In this document: positions 17,628 through 20,961 of the stretch, in pieces
Numbering within the stretch: position 1 is the first letter of the stretch
Layout: the number at the start of each line of letters is the position of its first letter
Virus record (IMG/VR): IMGVR_UViG_3300030107_002663
Location: 1-20,961 of that record
Reading direction: 5' to 3' (one strand)
DNA: 20,961 nucleotides
DNA from: a virus
Notes under the pieces: model-generated
What the model was told of the DNA's origin: nothing
The model's database searches: none
What the model saw: only the letters and a program-made list of their open reading frames with translations
Translations under genes and position numbers: made by a program

Positions 17628-18658
17628 TGCTAGGAACATATTCATACCACGAGATATTTCGTAAGACAATTGTCTCGTTTGGTACATTATTCAATAATAT
17701 AGAATTACGTCGTCAAGACGAGGTGATGAAAGTACCTCTTGCTTATGGTCCTAAGCAGAAATTTTTGGCACGTTTAGAACAGAATCCAGATCCAACAAAT
17801 AAAAGAGTACAAATAACTCTTCCCAGATTATCATTTGAAATATCAGGGGTATCTTATGATTCATCTAGAAAGGTTTCACCTACACAAAAGATCAAATTTA
17901 AAAAAGATGTAGATGAAAATAAGAACGCTTTTATGCCTGTGCCTTACAATATTGGATTTGAACTGGCAATTATATCAAAGAACCAAGATGATGGATTACA
18001 AATTATTGAACAAATTCTTCCTTTCTTTCAACCTCATTATAACCTATCAGTTAAACTTGCAACAACAATAGGGGAAGTAAAAGACGTACCTGTCGTACTA
18101 CAAAATATTGATTATGAAGATGATTATGAAGGAGACTTTGCGAATCGCAGAGCAATTATTTACACGCTTCAGTTCCAAGCTAAAACGTATCTATACGGAC
18201 CAATCACAGACGCAAAAGTCATCAAGAAGTCCATTACAGATTACTATACCAGTACTGATACTACAAAAGCACCAAGGCAGAAGCGATATACAGTTACGCC
18301 TACTTCGACAATCGATAGGGACGGAGCAGCAATAACTACTCTAACTAACGGAGTAGATACTACTGCTGGTATCTTTACTCTTGGAAGTGTATCAGGTCTT
18401 GCACAAGGAGATGACATTCAGATTGGTACTGAAGTCATGCATATTAATAGAGTCGTTGGTAGCACAGTACATGTTTCACGAGGATGGAATTCTAGTACAA
18501 TAGCAGAACATACTGCTGGTGCTAGTATACTTAAGATAGATGCTGCTGATGCTGCACTACTTGATTCTGATGACGACTTCGGATTTGGCGAACTATTCTC
18601 AGACTTTACAGATATGAAGAAACGTGATCCTACTAGCGGTGCTGATGTAGCAATTTAA
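17627..18658 (+). CDS. 15: Tail sheath stabiliser/terminator gp15, C-terminally extended
   Basis: Homologue of T4 gp15, which caps the finished tail tube and sheath and joins the tail to the neck. Matching blocks in order are YSYHEIFRKTIVSFGTLFNN (5-24) with IELRRQD, LPRLSFEISGVSYDS (65-79), then QIIEQILPFFQPHYNL (125-140), and the RRAIIYTLQFQ...YLYGP segment (174-192), each with a clear T4 gp15 equivalent. It is 343 aa against 272. The extra 70 or so residues are a C-terminal module (about 237-307) with IGTEVMHINRV, VHVSRGW and AEHTAGASI, then an acidic tail. The ATG overlaps the gp14 stop (TAATG). gp16 starts 2 nt after this gene. Confidence 0.88.
   Translation: MLGTYSYHEIFRKTIVSFGTLFNNIELRRQDEVMKVPLAYGPKQKFLARLEQNPDPTNKRVQITLPRLSFEISGVSYDSSRKVSPTQKIKFKKDVDENKNAFMPVPYNIGFELAIISKNQDDGLQIIEQILPFFQPHYNLSVKLATTIGEVKDVPVVLQNIDYEDDYEGDFANRRAIIYTLQFQAKTYLYGPITDAKVIKKSITDYYTSTDTTKAPRQKRYTVTPTSTIDRDGAAITTLTNGVDTTAGIFTLGSVSGLAQGDDIQIGTEVMHINRVVGSTVHVSRGWNSSTIAEHTAGASILKIDAADAALLDSDDDFGFGELFSDFTDMKKRDPTSGADVAI
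18335..18547 (+). other. Fibre-type module appended to gp15
   Basis: Residues 237-307 have the pattern T.GSVSG...GD.I.IGTEVM.I..V.GSTV.VSRGW..S....H..GA.I. It resembles the IDDEIISY...ERGLDGTTAVSH module of the DUF4815-type protein (7500-7740) and similar modules common in fibre and virion proteins. T4 gp15 has nothing corresponding. Confidence 0.6.
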
Positions 18659-18660
18659 TT

Positions 18661-19083
18661 ATGAGTACTTTTGATGGTTTAAATAAAGTTTTTGGTGAGG
18701 AACCAACAGAACTAGAACAACATGTAGAGAAGACAAAATCTCTTAGAACTGATCTTCCTGATATACAACAGGACTATGAGACTTCTCGTGCTCAACTACA
18801 TAACTTGGTAATGAAAGGACAGGAGGCTGTAGATGGTATACTTGATGTGGCACGAGCAAGTGATCATCCTCGTGCTTATGAAGTTGCTGGTCAACTCATC
18901 AAACACGTGGCAGACACGACAGACAAACTAATCGACCTGCAAGGGAAGATGAAAGAATTGGATAAAGAAGAGAAGAAAGGACCGTCTACAGTAAATAATG
19001 CTCTATTTGTTGGCAGTACTGCTGAACTTCAGAAGTTATTAAAGCAACAAAAAGATATAAATAATAAGACAGAAACAACATAG
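18661..19083 (+). CDS. 16: Small terminase subunit gp16
   Basis: Homologue of T4 gp16, the DNA-recognition/regulatory subunit that works with the gp17 motor-nuclease during packaging. Evidence: DYETSRAQLHNL (38-49), the ASDHPRAYEVAGQLI block (66-80) followed by a long amphipathic helix, TDKLIDLQGKMKEL (87-100), and the C-terminal NNALFVGSTAELQKLL (112-127). All three blocks align with T4 gp16 in order. Length is 140 aa against 164 in T4, the shorter N-terminus being the main difference. It is helical throughout, with no insert of the beta modules seen in its neighbours. Its 3' end contains a perfect late promoter box. gp17 is not adjacent; at least six small or medium genes come first. Confidence 0.9.
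   Translation: MSTFDGLNKVFGEEPTELEQHVEKTKSLRTDLPDIQQDYETSRAQLHNLVMKGQEAVDGILDVARASDHPRAYEVAGQLIKHVADTTDKLIDLQGKMKELDKEEKKGPSTVNNALFVGSTAELQKLLKQQKDINNKTETT
19056..19063 (+). promoter_or_regulatory. T4-type late promoter (TATAAATA), inside gp16
   Basis: An exact match to the T4 late -10 box TATAAATA, inside the gp16 coding sequence (in the KDINN codons) and 32 nt before the ATG at 19096. This nearly equals the 37-nt spacing of the promoter before the fibre gene, which supports both. It would start a unit running through 19096-20308 and probably on to gp17. Confidence 0.75.
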
Positions 19084-19095
19084 ACCCGACAAGAC

Positions 19096-19650
19096 ATGAC
19101 TGTTCTTAATGTATTAAGCACTAATTCCATAGCATCAGGTGCATCTGAATATCAAACTGTTCAGACTGGATTTTACAGAGTGAGTGCTACTGCTGCAGCA
19201 ACCGTACAATTCGGTGCTGGACCTGTTATTCAAATTTTGGCAGGAACTGCAGTTCTATTAAAAGGTAATGCAAAACCAGGACAGGCAAAGATTGTCAAGG
19301 CAGTAGATGATGCTACTGCTGATTATGTATTGGGTACTAACTATCCTCTAGAGACAACTAATACTCATCCATTTTCTGTGGGTGACTTTATTGCTGTAGT
19401 TAATAATAGCACTGACCCTGCTATCGATAGTAACTTCCTTTCTGCTGGTACTGCTGGCAAGAAGGTAACTGCTGTTTCGAGTAATGGTACAACTATTAGT
19501 ACTGATGTTGATTCATCATCTGCAAGTGCAGATTATACTTGGGATCCAGCTGGAGCTTCTAACAATCAAGCGATTGTTCAACGTGCTGTAAAGATTACTG
19601 CTGGCGGTAATGCTATTATAGTAGAAGAAGTACAGGTGGTCGGAGGTTAA
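19096..19650 (+). CDS. Hypothetical beta-rich protein (184 aa)
   Basis: Not recognised. The composition is that of a phage surface protein: rich in Ala, Thr, Val and Ser, no Cys, few charges, with many short strands and turns (TVLNVLSTNSI, QTGFYRVSATAAATVQFGAG, VIQILAGTAVLLKG, HPFSVGDFIAVVNN, KKVTAVSSNGTTIST). No signal peptide, membrane segment or coiled coil. It ends in a strand, AIIVEEVQVVGG. A late promoter lies 32 nt upstream of the ATG, so high late expression is likely. That suits a virion decoration or head/tail surface protein, but no homology supports a specific role. A strong SD for the next gene overlaps its last codons. Confidence 0.75.
   Translation: MTVLNVLSTNSIASGASEYQTVQTGFYRVSATAAATVQFGAGPVIQILAGTAVLLKGNAKPGQAKIVKAVDDATADYVLGTNYPLETTNTHPFSVGDFIAVVNNSTDPAIDSNFLSAGTAGKKVTAVSSNGTTISTDVDSSSASADYTWDPAGASNNQAIVQRAVKITAGGNAIIVEEVQVVGG
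19642..19646 (+). promoter_or_regulatory. Strong ribosome binding site (GGAGG)
   Basis: GGAGG with 5 nt to the ATG at 19652, inside the last codons of the upstream gene. It fixes the start of the basic protein and contrasts with the weak or missing SDs of the large structural genes. Confidence 0.8.
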
Positions 19651-19651
19651 A

Positions 19652-20308
19652 ATGCCTCTCGTTAATCAAAAGGCAGAGCGAATAGTCAGAGGAATGAAAA
19701 AAAGATCCTTTGATTTTAAAAGACTCTATGGAAAACGTGATAAAGAAGTCATGTATGCTACTGCCAATAAATTAGCACAAAAAGAAAATCTAAAGGTTAT
19801 GTATTATAAGGACTTTATTAATATCGTAGAAGGTAATCCTACTACACGAATGCTCACCAAGTCTAAGACAAAAGTGACTGGTAATATTTCAGCAGATCGT
19901 GGTAGTGATGAATCCAAGAATCGTACGAAACGTAAAGGTCTTGAAAAGGATTTAAAAAAGAAAGGCATTGGATATAAGAAAGGAGTCGGAGAATATAAGT
20001 ACGGTGACGGTAAAACTGGACGTGAAGTCTCATACCAAACTAGTAAACCCGACAAGATGTCCAAGCGTCGTTTCGGCAAAACCATGCGTCGTCTTGGTAG
20101 AAAGCATGGTCAAGAATCAGTAATAACAAAAGATAAAAGTAAACCAGCAAGGTTGCATGATACTGAATCTAAGAAACCAAAAAAATCCATTAATTTAGGT
20201 AAGTCTGCACCAGGTAAACATCCCAAGGGAGATGGAGAAACTTCAGGGAGTAAAGTAAGGTCAGGTAAACTATCTAAAACTAATAAGCCAGCGTACCACT
20301 ACAAGTAA
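19652..20308 (+). CDS. Highly basic protein with DUF3293-like centre (218 aa)
   Basis: No assigned function. The start is set by GGAGG at 5 nt. Residues 8-45 (AERIVRGMKKRSFDFKRLYG, then VMYATANKLAQKE) resemble an N-terminal motif common in cyanophage hypothetical proteins. Residues 75-170 have the order VTGNISADRG, KGLEKDLKKKGIGYKKGVGE, REVSY, RRLGRKHGQESVI (147-159) and KPARLHDTE. This recalls DUF3293, a small family with an LGR.(F/H)GQ..(V/I) motif and unknown activity. The C-terminal 50 residues are a Lys/Gly/Ser-rich, disordered tail. Lys plus Arg dominate the whole chain, so DNA or RNA binding, or packaging with the genome as an internal head protein, is possible. It lies between gp16 and the expected gp17. 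The DUF3293 link is from memory and moderate. Confidence 0.78.
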   Translation: MPLVNQKAERIVRGMKKRSFDFKRLYGKRDKEVMYATANKLAQKENLKVMYYKDFINIVEGNPTTRMLTKSKTKVTGNISADRGSDESKNRTKRKGLEKDLKKKGIGYKKGVGEYKYGDGKTGREVSYQTSKPDKMSKRRFGKTMRRLGRKHGQESVITKDKSKPARLHDTESKKPKKSINLGKSAPGKHPKGDGETSGSKVRSGKLSKTNKPAYHYK

Positions 20309-20324
20309 GTAAGGACGCAAAGAA

Positions 20325-20486
20325 ATGACTAAACCCGATGAAGATAGAAAGCGGGAAGGAAAAGAAGTCGCTAAATATAAAAAACTACTAGATTTAACTT
20401 TGAAGCATCAAAAACGATCTGGTGAAATTCCATATGGACATTATGACAGATATGATGAAATCTGTGAGCAACGCAGTGTGTCCTAA
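20325..20486 (+). CDS. Small charged protein (53 aa)
   Basis: Starts at ATG 20325 with AAGGA (20311-20315) 9 nt upstream. The protein is MTKPDEDRKREGKEVAKYKK followed by LLDLTLKHQKRSGEIPYGHY and DRYDEICEQRSVS. The N-terminal half is a charged helix, and the second half has an IPYGHYDRYDEIC motif of the type seen in small cyanophage proteins. No function known. It overlaps the next gene by 53 nt in another frame, an unusually long overlap even for a phage. If the next gene starts at ATG 20455, the overlap falls to 32 nt. Confidence 0.6.
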   Translation: MTKPDEDRKREGKEVAKYKKLLDLTLKHQKRSGEIPYGHYDRYDEICEQRSVS

Positions 20487-20661
20487 ATGTGATGCTAGAT
20501 GGTTTAATGGACAATTATATTGGTCTAATGGCAAAGAAGGTTGTCCTCATGATTTAGCTGGATTAGTATGTAACGATTATGGTGATGATAAATGTATCAA
20601 TCCTTGCAAAGGATCTACTAGTGGTCAAACTTGGGAACTAAGGAGGAATTATGTGGATTAA
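20434..20661 (+). CDS. Small Cys-rich, zinc-ribbon-like protein (75 aa)
   Basis: Six Cys in about 45 residues: AVCPKCDARWFNGQLYW, then EGCPHDLAGLVCND and KCINPCKG. The CxxC knuckle and the later CPH/C pairs suggest one bound zinc. The pattern C..C...WFNGQLYW.....DLAGLVCN is one I recall from cyanophage hypothetical proteins, which supports the frame as real. The start is uncertain: ATG 20434 (GGTGA 8 nt upstream), ATG 20452 or 20455, or GTG 20422. The C-terminus runs 11 nt into the next gene and carries that gene's AGGAGG signal. No catalytic residues are visible. A regulatory or protein-binding role is only a guess. Confidence 0.68.
   Translation: MDIMTDMMKSVSNAVCPKCDARWFNGQLYWSNGKEGCPHDLAGLVCNDYGDDKCINPCKGSTSGQTWELRRNYVD
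20641..20646 (+). promoter_or_regulatory. Perfect ribosome binding site (AGGAGG)
   Basis: AGGAGG with 4 nt to ATG 20651, placed within the end of the upstream Cys-rich gene. It decides the start of the 48-aa membrane protein. Confidence 0.85.
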
Positions 20662-20797
20662 AAAAGGATTTAATAAAGCAGTAGAGTGGGATAAGAAACT
20701 GATTAAAAAGTTTCAAGACAAGTTCAATCTCACTGATTATCAAGTATTATGCATATCATTTGCTAAAGGATTTATCATAGGAGCAATACTGTTGTGA
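20651..20797 (+). CDS. Tiny single-pass membrane protein (48 aa)
   Basis: Starts at ATG 20651 with a perfect AGGAGG. The N-terminal 30 residues are basic and amphipathic (MWIKKGFNKAVEWDKKLIKK, FQDKFNLTDYQ). The last 18 form a hydrophobic segment (VLCISFAKGFIIGAILL) that could span or insert in a membrane. It overlaps the previous gene by 11 nt, and the next gene's GTG overlaps its stop by 4 nt (GTGA). Similar short proteins ending in a SFAKGFIIG-like segment occur in cyanophages, as I recall; the function is unknown. A membrane role at lysis or in virion-membrane contact is speculation. Confidence 0.72.
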   Translation: MWIKKGFNKAVEWDKKLIKKFQDKFNLTDYQVLCISFAKGFIIGAILL

Positions 20798-20961
20798 CTA
20801 TATTACTATCACTAATTTTTATAGCAACTATGTTATCTCTTACAGGGGCAGCATTTGCTTTGATATTAAAAAATCTTAGTGATATTAATAAACTCAATAA
20901 ACCAAGAAAAGTTAGATTATCACATCCAGAACTTGAAGGTGTGAAGCAAGGTGATGAATTA
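20794..20961 (+). CDS. Small membrane-anchored protein (3' truncated)
   Basis: The frame is open to the end of the window: 56 codons from GTG 20794, which overlaps the previous stop (GTGA), a classic coupled start. ATG 20830 is the alternative but would cut the membrane segment in half. Residues 2-26 are hydrophobic (TILLSLIFIATMLSLTGAAF), followed by a polar region and a KVRLSHPELEGVKQGDEL motif. I recall HPE(M/L)..VK.GDEL from small cyanophage proteins. Likely topology: N-terminal anchor, cytoplasmic tail. Function unknown. Confidence 0.65.
   Translation, partial: MTILLSLIFIATMLSLTGAAFALILKNLSDINKLNKPRKVRLSHPELEGVKQGDEL

Noticed and set aside
20585-20592. GATAAATG as a late promoter before the 48-aa gene
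   Set aside because: The last base breaks the box, and the spacing to ATG 20651 (about 58 nt) differs from the two better boxes.

Overview
The window is a piece of the late structural-gene cluster of a T4-like myovirus, most likely a marine cyanophage of Synechococcus or Prochlorococcus. The evidence is gene order and sequence: recognisable homologues of T4 gp8 (baseplate wedge), gp13 and gp14 (neck), gp15 (tail sheath stabiliser/terminator) and gp16 (small terminase) lie in T4 order on one strand. The slots between gp8 and gp13 (T4 gp9 to gp12 and fibritin) are filled instead by two giant proteins of the kind found in marine T4-like phages. The sequence is AT-rich, with T/A-ending codons, and every gene I accept is on the + strand. 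A Pelagibacter or other marine T4-like phage cannot be excluded; no host-derived marker gene falls in the window.

Layout. 1-1419: 3' part of gp8 (5' end cut off). 1424-8614: a 2396-aa virion protein with a DUF4815-type N-terminus. 8614-9107: two small coiled-coil proteins. 9118-9155: a hairpin terminator followed at once by a T4-type late promoter. 9193-15876: a 2227-aa tail fibre built from many internal repeats. 15882-18658: gp13, gp14 and gp15, tightly packed. 18661-19083: gp16; a perfect late promoter box (TATAAATA) lies in its 3' end. 19096-20308: a beta-rich protein and a very basic protein, neither with a firm function. 20325-20961: four tiny, overlapping genes (a charged 53-aa protein, a Cys-rich zinc-ribbon-like protein and two single-membrane-segment proteins). 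By synteny the large terminase (gp17) should follow soon after.

How the genes work together. gp8 and the two giant proteins should form the baseplate periphery and the host-contacting fibres. gp13, gp14 and gp15 close the filled head and the top of the tail so the two can join. gp16 works with the expected gp17 in DNA packaging. The late promoters and the terminator divide the cluster into at least three late transcription units.

The most interesting signal is not a new system. It is that several different virion proteins (gp8, the DUF4815 protein, the fibre, gp14 and gp15) carry extra beta-type inserts drawn from the same small set of modules. One 29-nt stretch is 27/29 identical between the DUF4815 gene and gp14, which suggests module exchange by recombination within the virion gene cluster. 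There is no gene-free stretch longer than 300 bases.
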